A DNA stretch of 64,000 bases, taken from assembly GCA_029582155.1 (NCBI GenBank), contig CM055908.1:22553103-22617102 (forward strand), read 5' to 3'. Shown piece by piece: positions 49,626 through 62,905 of the stretch (position 1 is the stretch's first letter; every line of letters begins with the position of its first letter). Below the pieces are notes generated by a model. The model worked only from the letters and a program-made list of their open reading frames with translations, searched no databases and was not told where the DNA came from. The DNA comes from Panopea generosa. Its lineage: Eukaryota; Mollusca; Bivalvia; Adapedonta; Hiatellidae. The translations under genes and the position numbers were made by a program.

Positions 49626-50440
49626 CTACCTTGATCTACACCAAGGGTCTAATGTAAAATAAATCAACTTTAAAATTCAATGCAAATCACATAATTGTTA
49701 CTTCTGTAATTAGAGTTTCTAAAATTGTAACTTTGAAATAAAATAAAAAAATACTAAATCAAGAAAATGTTGAGTTATCACGACATCTCCTGAAAAATGC
49801 CATGAATAAATTTTGACTGGCAATAAACACAGTTTGATCAAGTTGCCACTACACAAATATTACAAACTGATGGAATATTGAGAAAAAAATCTGTTTTAAA
49901 TTCATGCTATTTCAACAAAGACAAAAAACATAGACTGATTGCTAAAGGAGCGAAGTGGTTTAAAACAACAAAAAACAAAGATTATTTACTGTTCACATGT
50001 GGTCCCAATCAACATTTATGCCATTATTACATAAAACGCATATTTTACACTCGGTAACCATGGAGATTTTATTACCAAATTCCCAGGAAGCCTGGTGACA
50101 ATGTGTTAAAGTTAAATGAAATGAAAGTTTAACTATTACCATGTCATCATAGGGTAATTTTCCAGGCTGCATGAATTCTACCACATAAGGTTAAGCTATA
50201 TATATATAATTGACTGCGGCACCAGTAGATCTCATTCTATAATTATATCTAGTTAATTAAACATTTTATTTCAATTTTCTACTTCCCTTGACTGAGAGGC
50301 ACAACCATTTTGTCAATGTGATTTATAATGGATGTAAAATATAACAAAACAGACATTAACACTATTTGGTAGTAAAGTAATGATACAGAACAACATGTCA
50401 AATGTAGTGAACAGAAGAACATATCAATTAATATATTGGA
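49626..50440. other. Unique AT-rich DNA
   Basis: Nothing recognised. Confidence 0.4.
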
Positions 50441-53430
50441 CAATGATACATACAAAATGTATTTGACAGGAGTACACTCCATATCAAATGTAGCAGATAG
50501 GAGTACACACCATAACAAATGTAGTAGACATGAGTACAAACAATAACAAATGTATTTGACACCCCATATCAAATGTAGCGGACAGGAGTACACACACTAT
50601 CAAATGTAGCAGATAGGAGTACATGCCATATCAAATGTATTTGACACCCCCATATCAAATGTAGCGGACAGGAGTACACACCATATCAAATGTAGCAGAA
50701 AAGGAGTACACTCCAAATCAAATATAGTAGACAGGAGTTCACACAATATCAAATGTAACAGACAGGAATACACACCATATCAAATGTAGTTGACAGGAGT
50801 ACACACCATATCAAATGTAGCAGACATGAGTACACCCCATATCAAATGAAATGGAAAGGAGTACACACAATATCAAATGTAGCAGACAGGAGTACACACC
50901 ACATCACATCAAATGTAGTTGACAGGAAAACACACCATATCAAATGAAATGGAAAGGAGTGCACACCATATCAAATGTATCAGAAAGAAGTACACACCAT
51001 ATCAAATGCAGCAGACAGGAGTACACACCATATCCAATGAAGTTGACTGGAGTACACACCACATCTAATATAGTTAACAGGAGTACAGACCATATCAAAT
51101 GTAGCTGACAGGAGTACACATCATATCAAATGTAGTGGACAGGAGTACACACCATGCCAAATGTAGTGGACAGGAGTACACACCATATCATATGTAGCAG
51201 ACAGGAGTACACACCACATCAAATGTATTTGACACCCCATATCAAATGTAGCAAACAGGAGTACACACCATAACAAATGTAGCAGATAGGAGTACATACC
51301 ATATCAAATGTATCAGACAGGATAACATACCATTTCAAATGTATCAGACAGGAGTACACACCACATCAAATGTAGTTGACAGGAATACACACCATATTAA
51401 ATATAGCAGACAGAAGTACACACCTGTCAAATGTAGCAGACATGAGTACACACCATATCCAATTTAGTTGATAGAAATACACACCAAATCAACTGTAGTT
51501 GACAGGAGTACATATCATATCAAATGTAGCAGACAGGAGTACACACAATATCAAATGTAGGAGTACACACCATATCAAATGTAGGAGTACACACCATATC
51601 AAATGTAGCAGACAGGTGTTCATACCATATCAAATGTAGTTGACAGGAGAACACACCATATCAAATGTAGTTGACAGTAGTACACATCATATCAAATGTA
51701 GCAGACAGGAGAACACCACACCAAATGTAGTTGACAGGAATACACACCACATCAAATGTAGTTGACAGGAGTACATACCATATCAAATGTAGCACACAGG
51801 AGTACACACCACATCAAATGTAGTTGACAGGAGTACACACCATATCAAATGTAGCACACAGCAGTACACACCACATCAAATGTAGTTGACAGGAGTACAT
51901 ACCATATCAAATGTAGCACACAGCAGTACACACCACATCAAATGTAGTTGACAGGAGTACATACCATATCAAATGTAGCACACAGGAGTACACACCACAT
52001 CAAATGTAGTTGACAGGAGTACATACCATATCAAATGTATCAGACAGGAGAACACACCATTTCAAATGTAGCAGACAGGAGTACACACCATATCAAATGT
52101 AGTTGACAGGAGTACATACCATATCAAATGTAACAGACAGGAGTACACACCATATCAAATGTAAGAGTACACACCATATCAAATGTAGGAGTACACACCA
52201 TATCAAATGTAGCAGACAGGTGTTCATATAATATCAAATGTAGTTGACAGGAGAACACACCATATCAAATGTAGTTGACAGTAGTACACATCATATCAAA
52301 TGTAGCAGACAGGAGTACACACCACATCAAATGTAGTTGACAGGAGTACATACCATATCAAATGCAATTGAGAGGAGTACACACCATATCAAATGTAGTT
52401 GACAGGAGTACACACCATATCAAATGTAGCAGACAGGAGTACACACCATGTCAAATGTAGCAGACAGTAGTACACACACACACACACACACCACATCAAA
52501 TGTATTTGACATGAGTACACACCATATCAAATGTAGTTGAGAGGAGTACACACCATATCAAATGTAGCAGACAGGAGTACACACCATATCAAATGTAGTT
52601 GACAGGAGTACACACCATATCAAATGTAGCAGACAGGAGTACACACCACATCAATGTAGTTGACAGGAGTACACACCACATCAAATGTAGTTGACAGAAG
52701 TACATATCATATAAAATGTAGTTGAGAGGAGTAAACACCAACATAAATGTAGCATACAGGAATACACACCATATCAAATGTAACAGCTAGGAGTACACAC
52801 CACATCAAATGTAGTTGACAGGAGTACATACCATATAAAATGTAATTGAGAGGAGTACACACCACATCAAATGTAGCAGACAGGAGTACACACCATGTCA
52901 AATGTAGCAGACAATAGTACACACACACCACATCAAATGTATTTGACATGAGTACACACCATATCAAATGTAGCAGACAGTAGTACACACACACCACATC
53001 AAATGTATTTAACATGAGTACACACCATATCAAATGTAACAGCTAGGAGTACACACCACATCAAATGTAGTTGACAGGAGTACATACCATATAAAATGTA
53101 GTTGAGAGGAGTACACACCAACATAAATGTAGCATACAGGAGTACACACCATATCAAATGTAACAGCTAGGAGTACACACCACATCAAATGTAGTTGACA
53201 GGAGTACATACCATATAAAATGTAGTTGAGAGGAGTACACACCACATCAAATGTAGCATACAGGAGTACACACCATATCAAATGTAACAGCTAGGAGTAC
53301 ACACCACATCAAATGTAGTTGACAGGAGTACACACCATATCAAATTTAGTAGTCAGAAGTACATACCTTATAAATGTAGTTGAGAGGAGTACACACCATA
53401 TCAAATGTAGTTGACATAAATACACACCAA
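50441..53430. repeat. Minisatellite, 31-bp unit, ~96 copies
   Basis: Unit contains catatcaaatgtagcagaca and ggagtacacac; the largest array in the window. Nested higher-order repeats: 62-bp dimers marked by agcacacag (51790-52030), 124-bp tetramers marked by gtaacagctag (about 53037, 53161 and 53285), and a roughly 604-bp block marked by gacaggtgtt (51611 and 52215). A short CA run lies near 52475. Confidence 0.97.
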
Positions 53431-54205
53431 CAAATACATATGCAGAATAAATTATTTAAATTAAAAGTTATTTAGTTTTATGGTTTGGCAGTTGATCAAG
53501 AAGTCCAAGTATCGTATAGTGCAATAGTGACTATAATCATTTCTACAAAATTAATGTCCAATTCTCCCTGAAACTTGGAACAATTTATCATCATTTAAAT
53601 ATTTAAACTTCGTTTTACAACATCGGTATATCAATTAACATTTTGTAAAAGAGAAAATAAAATTATATGTTATCAATACGGATCCCATCTCGTACTCCTG
53701 CCTACTTTTGATAAGTTTCTGTGAGATGGCAAGATAATTGCGAGACATTCCACACAAAAAATGAATAATTGATGCTACAACTGATTATATTTCTATTTAT
53801 ATTTTATACACAAAATATTACTGTATTCACATGGCTATGACCCATACTTTTATTTGAATAAAGATAGAATACATATTGTGAAATCATTTCTAACCACTTG
53901 ACTTTAATGTTGATTTTAAATACACATAAATTACTCGTTGAAAGGTAAGAATTCTTAATGCAGCATTAAAGATGACACTTGGCAAGGGAGACCCATATCT
54001 GCATCAAACAACTAAAAAAAGTCTTTTTAAAACTTCTGTTGTTTTTTTTTTAAAAAAAAAGCATGCATTCCAGATAAAAATAGAGTCACAATGCGACTTA
54101 AATGGATTCATTTTATAAGGAGGATGTCTTTAATAAGGATTGTATGATATATTACATTTTATATTTATCATACCGACTAATTTTAAAGAAAAGTGTTCAA
54201 TAATA
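53431..54205. other. Unique AT-rich DNA
   Basis: Nothing recognised; poly(T)/poly(A) at about 54040-54060. Confidence 0.4.
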
Positions 54206-54500
54206 ATGAATAATTGATTGAATATTTAGCGTCATTTTTATGCCATCAAGGGCCAACAGATGATCAGTTAACCTAACCACTGTTTCCTGGGATCCTGGAA
54301 GGTGTACCAGTACTTAAGCACACCCCATCTCCGCAAGTAATTGATAACTTTCCCACTTGAATCAGCAGTGAGATGAATGATAATGAGATGCAATGTCGTA
54401 TATAGACCATCACGGAGATTGTGCCTGGGTGGGGATTCAAACTCACGACCCCTGGATTGATGGTCAGACGCCCTAATGGCTGAACTAATCGGGCCCGACT
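54206..54500 (-). mobile_element. SINE-A copy, full length
   Basis: Tail aattgattgaatatttagcg, body ctgggatcctggaaggtg and gataactttcccacttgaat, head ggggattcaaactcacgacc and gaactaatcgggcccgac. Best-preserved head terminus in the window. Confidence 0.92.
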
Positions 54501-54577
54501 TTCCATAATAAGCATTATCAATTATACAGCTTCTTGTAACACGAAACCATGTCTCATAAACTCCAAAGACTTTAAAA

Positions 54578-54809
54578 ATGGTACAAGAAGCTTCCTCGCT
54601 TGATGCTCGGCATTTAGAGGAGAGTTCTAGTTCTGGTCATCCCAGTGTCAGTATAATGAGACTGGGTGGGGTATCATACCATGTGTCTGCTGCATGATAC
54701 TCCAGTGAGACAGCACTCACAATACTGTCTCAAGTAGACACCATCGCGATATGACTGAAAAATTGTTGAAAGCGATGCTAAACACCATACAACAACAACA
54801 AATCATAAA
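54578..54809 (+). mobile_element. SINE-C copy lacking the B box
   Basis: Plus-orientation copy: tggtacaagaagcttcctcg, agtataatgagactgggtgg, tgatactccagtgagacagc and ttgaaagcgatgctaaacac, with a caacaacaac tail. Its 3' tail type matches the TTG run at 39361 in reverse. Confidence 0.85.
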
Positions 54810-54997
54810 CTGCAGCCAGGAAAATGTTGTCTTCATGTTGTAAATACCAGAATACCAGACCAAATAAGATCAGTTGCTTTAATTGGAAATGAATAAGAAA
54901 CTGAAGAATAACCCTGTAATAACATCACATTGTGTTTAATATAAACTTGGTGTGACAATAGCTTATTTATGGTCTCTTCCGTCCTTGCAACTAAAAC

Positions 54998-55232
54998 CAT
55001 TGAATGAGGTTTAACGTCATTTTCAACACAGGTTATATAATTATGGCATATCCTGTTTTATTGGTGGAGAAAAACCTCAGAATGAATCTGAGTAGAACCA
55101 CTATCCTGCAAGTAACTGGAAAACTTTCTCATATAAAGTTTTTGGAGCAAGCAGGACTCGAACCTATGACCTGATTGGTGAGAGGTGGTGATCTTGAGAG
55201 GGCATCTTAATCCACTCGGCCACGGAGGACCC
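54998..55232 (-). mobile_element. SINE-B copy, full length
   Basis: Reference copy: tail attgaatgaggtttaacgtc, then ttttattggtggagaaaaac, gaatgaatctgagtagaacc, gcaagtaactggaaaacttt, B-box complement aggactcgaacctatgacct and A-box complement tccactcggccacggaggac. Confidence 0.92.
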
Positions 55233-56444
55233 ACTGTTGTTTCTATGTCCTGAAAACACATCTACATTACAGGTAATGTCAGTCCTTTTTCTTGGATCAT
55301 TAAAGTATCAATTAACAAGAAAGTGTGTTTAATCAAGAATGTATTGATTGAGAGCCACACAATGTGGACCCTGTCCAGAGTGTGATTGACTCAACAACAA
55401 ATGGTTTCACTATAGCAAATTTAAAGGGGACACAGGGGTCCCTCTGATATTTCTTGAATATGACAAAAGGGCCATTACATTTGGAAAGTGGGGAAGTTTA
55501 ATAGAGATAGATATTTTGCAATATTATGTAAAAATGCATTAAGTCTGTGTGGTCGCCAGTCTTGTTAAATCATAAAGTAACTGAGACATTTACTGGGCTA
55601 TCATTTAGAATTAGTTTAAAACTAATGTAAGATTTTTATTATGTACATGATCTTTAGGCGGGGGGGGGGGGGGGGGAGGGTGTGGGAGCGGGGGAAGTCA
55701 GATGTGTGTATTAGATGGGTGCATTGAGAACAATACAGTATTTCAAGTGGTAATAGTGACCAAACCCTCGGTAATGTATCTACGATGTTGTTGCTGCTGT
55801 CACACAAGCTATAATTGTGAAGATAAAACAAAGAATTTTGCATTAAATAACGTATCAATCTCTAATCAAGATTTATCTTTATTTCTTTAACACAGATTGC
55901 AAAACATGTTCTTATGACTTTTAACACAAATCAGCCTTGATGTCCTCCAGGGCCAATACAACCAGTACTATCATTATAAAAAATTCAACATTGGATTATA
56001 GTCTGAACATTTTGCTACTTACAGCAACTACAACAAAAACAACAACAACAAAAAAAACAACATTTTATTTCACTTTTTACACCTAGTCTGCATTATAATA
56101 TACATTTTACCACTCAGTATAATTATGCTGGGAATTTAAAAGCTGTAGATAATTTACACAGCATGTCAACCCTTCAAAGGATTATTATTAACCTTGGAAA
56201 ACATTTAATGATCAATTTACATACCTATATGTTACATAGATTGTTCAGAGATAAAAACTTAAACGATGAATGAAAACTGAATCCTGGTGTACATGGATAC
56301 TGGCTGGGAGTTGTAAATTATACAATGTTCATAATGCAATATTGTATATAAAAACAAATCATTCAAGAGAAATTACAAAAACAGTGGGCTCTTAATATAT
56401 TTTGAAACTTAATTATTATAGATAAGATTAGCACATGTGGCTGC
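55233..56444. other. Unique DNA with a G-run
   Basis: Includes the G-rich tract at 55660-55694 and, near 55340, an inverted copy of the dispersed gtgtggctctcagtcaa segment. No gene recognised. Confidence 0.4.
55660..55694 (+). other. G-quadruplex-prone tract
   Basis: A run of 17 G followed by three further G-runs (aggg, tgtggg, agcggggg) with 1-3 nt loops. This fits a strong G-quadruplex pattern; the run length itself may be inexact in the assembly. Confidence 0.85.
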
Positions 56445-56708
56445 TTAACCCTTTACTCCATAGATATGCATTTTCTCGCACCAATCACAGATGGCCTTTG
56501 AAAACAATGCAGGAAGAGTTCCGATTGCTTGTAACTAGCAATCTGAACACTTCCTGCACTGTTTTCCACTCTGTCAGTTAATATAAACATAATTCACCAA
56601 ATAATTCAAAAGCCTTCTATATTAGGTATCAAAAGCCTTCTATATTAGGTATCAAAAGGCGTCTATATTAGATGTGTCCAAAGGCGTCTATATGAAGTAA
56701 AGGGTTAA
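56445..56708 (-). mobile_element. TTAA-flanked MITE, 264 bp
   Basis: TTAA at both ends (56445-56448 and 56705-56708), CCCTTTACT termini, hairpin with the gtgcaggaag arm, and four degenerate copies of the 25-bp unit (ctatattaggtatcaaaag type). Reverse orientation to the 23228 copy. The flanks carry a near-duplicate gtggctgcttaa. Confidence 0.88.
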
Positions 56709-57840
56709 GACAAGTGGCTGCTTAATAGAGGTGACCGATTACACAGGTTTGACTGTATACTTCTATTCTTGTGCTGGCATAAACTATCCTCTTGACATCT
56801 TGAACAATTTAAAGGTCAAATAAAGAAATTACTATAACTAATTAGTTATAGATCTTATTATATACAGATTTCAATGTTCTCTTTCTGTTTTATTTTAAAT
56901 ATTTGAAAGGCTCATTAAACTTGCAAAACGGTCGATTTTAGTTATAATTTAAGTGAGTTTTACTCTTCCAGATGATAGAATACATGTTTATTTGATCACT
57001 GAGAGACTTTGCAAACGAAAAAATAAATATAAAACACATTATTAGTACGTAATTAAGAACGGGTTTTGTTTACAAATTAATGTTCATCTCTTTCTGATAA
57101 ACACCTTCGGCAGAAAACAGGGAGTTACAAAGCTTGTTTGAAAAGCGTTGGTCGGTAATATACGATCAATTCACTTTAGAGAGAAACATAGTATGGGGAA
57201 CTGTAGGAGATGCGGTTAAAAATTAAATAACCACTTGCGATTAAATAGTTTTTTAGAATGTCCCCTTTATTTCCCTCAGTGTATTAATGAACTGGAACCC
57301 ATGAGCACAAAAGCAACGAATCGTTAATATAAAATAAAAATTACTTTTTTTAAAAACTGTACTAAACAAACCACTCTTGGTAGCCTCTCAATATTGACTG
57401 CTATAAAGTGATTTGTGACATAATAGCGCGTGTGATAGTATCACGCGTATATGCAAGGGAGGATCCTGAGCAAGAGTTACTAGACCAAACTAGTATTCCG
57501 TACTCATTGTTTTTCAGTGCATATAAATAATATATATAATATGATACAGTTTCATTGCAGACATTAATATTATATATTTTAAACAAAGAAAACCAATAAC
57601 GATACATACTATTAGTGAAGCCATAACTTAACTTTTCTAATCTTGTTAATGAACCCCTTATCTAACGGTCTTAATCCGCACACTACCACTGCAATATTCA
57701 TTTGTGTACTAACGAAAACTGGCGGATGGACAGTCAGAAAGCAACCGAGTCATTACAAAAATGTAAACAAAAGTTAAAAGATTGGATCGCTCCTCTAAGA
57801 AACACACATTTCGATCGAAGTTATTTATTTTCTTGCTTTT
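56709..57840. other. Unique DNA
   Basis: No gene or repeat recognised. Small CpG-containing segments at 57160-57220 and 57425-57450. Confidence 0.4.
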
Positions 57841-58063
57841 TTAACCCTTTACTTCATATAGACACCTTTGGACACTTCTAATATTGAAAGCATTAATTCA
57901 ACACGTATCAGCAATTGGTGAATTATGTTTATATTAACTGACAGAGTGGAAAACAGTGCAGGAAGTGTTCAGATTGCAAGCAATCTGAACTCTTCCTGCA
58001 CTGTTTTCAGTGACCTTCTGTGATTGGTGCGGGAAAATGCGTATCTATGGAGTAAATGGTTAA
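57841..58063 (+). mobile_element. TTAA-flanked MITE, 223 bp, shortest copy
   Basis: TTAA at 57841-57844 and 58060-58063, left end ccctttacttcatatagac, right end gagtaaatgg (one mismatch to the terminal repeat). Hairpin arms 57949-57977 and 57980-58008 with one mismatch and a 2-nt loop. About one 25-bp unit only. Confidence 0.88.
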
Positions 58064-58644
58064 AAACAGTCACTAAGGGGTCTACAGGAATTGTTTTAGC
58101 CATACTATAAGCACATTTAATTACAATCATTTTTTGTTATTATCAAGAAGGGTACATTTCGAATGTTTAATGAGGCTTTAAGTGTGTAATATCATTTATC
58201 ATTACTTGTAAATGTGCATTTCTTAAAAAGTACACAGCTACAATGTGTTAGTTTAACTATACTTTCTCAAGTAATATTCATGTTGCATGCTTTTTCTGTT
58301 GTTGGCTATATAAGCTACAGTAAATGTTAAGATTCAGAGATGCTAAAGGTAACTTCCACCATGCTAGTCAATGAGCTAAATCTCTCTCTATCTCTCTCTC
58401 TCATAATTTTCGATTGTAACATCTTCTAAAATTATATAAAAATATACTTATTGAAATACATTCAATTATTCAACTAAAAAAAAATAAAAAATTGCATGTT
58501 CCTCTACTTTTGATTTGTTACTGCCTTTATTTCCACATGTAAAATGTAAGGATGAATCTTGGGAAGACGGTCATAGACTTACAGTATAATGGAAAAAAAA
58601 TTGTTTAGTCAATTTTAAAATTTTGAAGAAATAAAATAATCCCT
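58064..58644. other. Unique AT-rich DNA
   Basis: Short TCTC run at about 58380-58402; otherwise nothing recognised. Confidence 0.4.
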
Positions 58645-58915
58645 TTTTTAAAGGGAATTTATCAGGATTTTTCAAACTTTTAAAATTTACTAAAACATAT
58701 TTTTCCAATAATTTTTATCCTGCCTATATATACTCACTGACCCCATATTGCCAAAAGGATATATATATGTAAAAATAATATATTAAAAAGGGTTTTCCTA
58801 ACTTGGGCTATGCGCCTAGGTTAAACTAATGTAGAATTTGCGCTTAAAGTGCAACATATTTTGTGACATATTGAATGAGTCACGTGATTTCATTTTGATT
58901 TCAATTTGATCCATT
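58645..58915 (+). mobile_element. Dispersed repeat family D, longest copy
   Basis: Runs from aaagggaatttatcagga through atattgccaaaaggatat, aacttgggctatgcgcctag and gagtcacgtgatttca to tgatttcaatttgatcc. Reference for the other three copies. Class undetermined. Confidence 0.65.
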
Positions 58916-58984
58916 ATGCACAGGGGTAGATCCATGATTTCAGTTTAGAGGGGCACAACACAATATATCTTCTTCTTTTTTTTT

Positions 58985-59207
58985 TGAATGGGGATTAACA
59001 CCACTTTCAAAACCACATTTCAGGTTATATATGGCATAAGTCCAACTGACAATAAGTCAGACTGAGAAGAACCACTGTCCTTCTGCAAGTAACTAGCAAA
59101 CTTTCTCACATAAAGTTTTTGGAGCGAGTGGGACTTGAACCTTTGACCATAGCAGTGACAGGTAAGTGATATTGAGACAGCACCTTAGACCACTCGGCCA
59201 CGGAGGA
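58985..59207 (-). mobile_element. SINE-B copy
   Basis: Minus copy: tail gaatggggattaacacc, core gcaagtaactagcaaacttt, B-box complement gggacttgaacctttgacc and A-box complement accactcggccacggagga. The poly(A/T) stretch at 58977-58986 may be its tail. Confidence 0.9.
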
Positions 59208-60937
59208 AATGAAAACGGATGAAACACTTTTTTTTGTCGTAGATGACCTGTGTAAAATAGGATGTATAAACTATGTTGATGTTTCTATCCCTTTCCAAAA
59301 TAGAAGTGAAATTAACAGAAATGTATTTCTCCAAAATTGTGTTTATGAAAGTGCCTTGAGTCCCTTTAAAGCTTCTCCAGATAACAGCATACATGTAATA
59401 CTAATCATATGTCATCAGGATTTAAATGCGCTTATGTCTATAATTAATTGTCACACAGCTTGGGAAATTTTGTGTTTCTTTTCATCGTATTGATTTATTC
59501 TTGACTTTTCACATGCGTCAATATTACAAAAAATAAATGTACAGAATTTGGTGTCTGCTGTTATGATATTTGCAACCATTACACATTTATAAAATCTAAT
59601 AAATATTATAAAACAAATTATAGCAGTTTGGTTTTAGAACATTACGATACAAAAAGATGGCTTACCATTTCTGTAATTCAATCACATAATTTCCTGGCAA
59701 ATCTTCAAACAAATGCTTTCTATCTATATCCTTATAACTGTTTAATCCAAGGAGAGTTATTTGTCAGTAAGTATTCCATTTTGACTCAATTAAATCAATA
59801 AAAATTCACATAAAAACTTCCTTTAACATCACCTAAAATCACTTAATGACTTTAAAATCCCATTGAGAATAACATCTCCATAAAATGTTTATGTACATAA
59901 CAGAAAGTCCTCTTTCATCCCGACAATAACAAACTGTAGGTCTGGTCAAATTTTCTGTCAATATTTGCCTCTATTTGCCTTGATCACAAATGTCACGTTT
60001 AGCCCAACAAAAGTCAAATAAGTCTTATAAATGTTACCGCATTGAGCATAAAGAGAATGGGTTAAAACGTGTAATTATGAGTTCCAAGAGAACAAACTTA
60101 TCTCTACAATATGGCAGTAGCAAACAAAGTTATCACACAAACAACTGAACCAAAAAAAACGTCAGTAAATGACAATTAACTGTGCTGTTTAGAAAATCGC
60201 AAAGCATATCAACACTCATTGAAAATCAGACGAGTAAATATAAATAACGCTGCTCGGCGGAGACGATTTGTGTACTGAAACTGACGCGGGGGTAGCGACT
60301 AATTGCTGCAGAATTGTTAAAAAAACAATGAAATATATAATCCATTGTTTGTTGTTTATTGTTTATTAAGAATTAATATGGAAATAATTAGCTTATTGTC
60401 CCAAACTTGCAGAAGAGTAAAAGTAGTAATATTTCATTATCTTTTCTTTTGTCTTTGAAGAAAAGTAATACAGTACAAACGTGGTTATACTATTGTCAAG
60501 GTGAACAATAGCTGAAACAACAATAAAAAAAAAGCGGAATAGTCAAAAATCATAAAAAGAAGTGGTGCCTAACAGAAAACATTGATAAAGCAATAATAAT
60601 AATTCTTTAAAAAGTTGTGTAAAACAAAAGTTTAAATATTAAAATGACTAAAAAATAATAGGTACCAGTAATTTCTGTTTTTAAATGCTTGCATAGTAAC
60701 AGAAACTCATTGTTTTTGCATTGTTTTAAATCCAATTGTACGGAGGTTATAAACACTTTTGTCTCGTGAAATTAAAGTGTTTGGAAGGTTGAAATGTACT
60801 AATTGCAATTTTACAAATAAGAAAAAGAAATGAACAAAGAGAAGTGGTTGTAGGACATTGTCAAGGCTAACTTTGGACAAAATACTTATAGTCTCTGATA
60901 ATTTTTTTTATATATACTAGTATATATACAGATATGT
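59208..60937. other. Unique DNA, possible regulatory block
   Basis: A 94-residue plus-strand frame (59209-59493) starts at the SINE edge and has no recognisable domain. 60170-60420 holds inverted SOX-like sites (acaatg and cattgt at about 60325 and 60343) and FOX-like tgtttattg motifs. No repeats. Confidence 0.3.
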
Positions 60938-61140
60938 GAAGCGCGTAGTCCAGTGGAAGAGGGAAGAGTATCAAACTCAGGATAGGAGGACCGTGGGTTT
61001 GATCCTCTGCTACGGCTATATGTGGTGTCCTTGAGCAATACACTTTTTCAGCATATGCTTAGTACTGGTTCCACCCAGGAAGACTTCAAGCGTGGTTTGT
61101 CCTAGTTGTAATAACACAATCAAATTAAAATAAATAAGTA
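60938..61140 (+). mobile_element. SINE-E1 copy, full length
   Basis: A box gcgtagtccagtggaagag, B box gggtttgatcctctgct, body tccttgagcaatacactttt and ttccacccaggaagacttca, tail aaattaaaataaataagta. Confidence 0.85.
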
Positions 61141-61264
61141 TATATATGGTCATTGGAATGTTCCATTATGCATTCAGAAATAGTTGTAAATCTTAAAAGG
61201 GTAAGAATACTCATCTGAATATTGGGGGCAAAAATAACTTTTTTTTAAATAAATATATACATGG

Positions 61265-61505
61265 TTAACCCTTTACTCAATAGATACGCGTTTTCCTGCA
61301 CCAATCACAGAAGGCCTTTGAAAACAGTGCATGAAAAGTTCAGATTGCTCATAACGAGCAACCTGAACACTTTCTGCACTGTTTTTCACTCTGTCAGTTA
61401 ATATAAAAATAATTCACCAAATAATTTAAAAGCCTTCTATATTACTTGTCCAAAGGTGTCTATATTAGAGGTGTCAGAAGGCGTCTATATGAAGTAAAGG
61501 GATAA
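61265..61505 (-). mobile_element. TTAA-flanked MITE, 241 bp
   Basis: TTAA at 61265-61268; the other flank is mutated to ATAA (61502-61505). CCCTTTACT termini, diverged hairpin (gtgcatgaaaag arm), and about three 25-bp units next to the far end. Reverse orientation to the 23228 copy. Confidence 0.85.
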
Positions 61506-62185
61506 CAGGGCCCCAAGATAGCTACTGCAATTCCTCACATATGTCTTCAGCGGGGCTAAACACGTGGCAATGTTGAACATAGTTTAGTAGTCATACTTTT
61601 ATTATACATGAAAACAAGTGTAAAGACTATTGTGAAGAAGAGAACTTTGGCCTTCTTCTACAGTTCTAACATTACTGTACACTGTACTGTACATACTGTA
61701 CCATTACTGAACTGTACATTATGTAACATGTTCTGGTGAAAAAATGACTAAATTATGTGCAAATAAATATTCCATAATGTACCTACAGAGCCAGTATTAT
61801 TAACATAATTATGCAGGATTTTCAAAAATAAATTACCCAACCTTTATTGGTCAATTAAGATGAACCAAAATTTATAATCATTTATCATTTCATAAATAAT
61901 AATTACGATCAGATGACAAATGAAAGCCCTGTTGTAATGCCAGAACTTCAATCATACTAATAGAAAACTCAATACAACAATTCTCTCTTTATTACAGGAA
62001 AGACTAAAGGCACAGAATAAAGGCTGGTTCAAGTCCATACAACATTTAGACAAAGCAATAGTGTGCAAGTGAAATATGTGCCAGATACTGATCAAAGTGT
62101 CCATCAATCAATCAATCACCACTTACACTGAGGAAAACTGAGAGAATCAATTTGGCAGATATCTGACCATAATAACACAGATGCT
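61506..62185. other. Unique DNA
   Basis: A short tract of related words (tgtacactgtactgtacata, about 61674-61720). No gene recognised. Confidence 0.4.
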
Positions 62186-62905
62186 GAGGGTGTCCAATAT
62201 GCCTGTGATAGAGTGCAGCTTAATGTATATGATAGGGCACATATGTTGTCCTTATATAAGTATATGTTTGTGATAGAGCATAGATATTGCAGTTGCAGTA
62301 TGTGTTTATGAAAGAGTCCATATTGTCCTTATATAATTATATGTTTGTGATAGAGCACAGATATTGCAGTTGCAGTATGTGTATATGAAAGAGCCCATAT
62401 TGTCCTTATTTAATTATATGTCTGTGATAGAGCACAGATATTGCAGTTACAGTATGTGTATATGAAAGAGCCCATATTGTCCTTATATAATTATATGTCT
62501 GTGATAGAGCACAGATATTGCAGTTACAGTATGTGTATATGAAAGAGCCCATATTGTCCTTATATAATTATATGTCTGTGATAGAGCACAGATATTGCAG
62601 TTACAGTATGTGTATATGAAAGAGTCCATATTGTCCTTATATAATTATATGTCTGTGATAGAGCACAGATATTGCAGTTACAGTATGTGTATATGAAAGA
62701 GCCCATATTGTCCTTATATAAGTATATTTCTGTGATAGATCACAGATATTGCAGTTACAGTATGTGTATATGAAAGAGCACATATTGTCCTTATATAATT
62801 ATATGTCTGTGATAGAGCACATATATTGCAGTTGCAGTATGTGTATATGAAAGAGCACATATTGTCTATATATAAGTATATGTTTATGATAGAGCAAATA
62901 TAGTG
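62186..62905. repeat. Minisatellite, 77-bp unit, ~9 copies
   Basis: Unit contains gtatatgaaagagcccatat, tgtccttatataattatatg, tctgtgatagagcacagata and ttgcagttacagtatgt. The middle units are almost identical; the outer ones are degenerate. Confidence 0.96.

Noticed and set aside
59209..59493. 94-codon plus-strand frame
   Set aside because: Begins at a SINE-B edge, overlaps an equally long opposite-strand frame, and has no domain.
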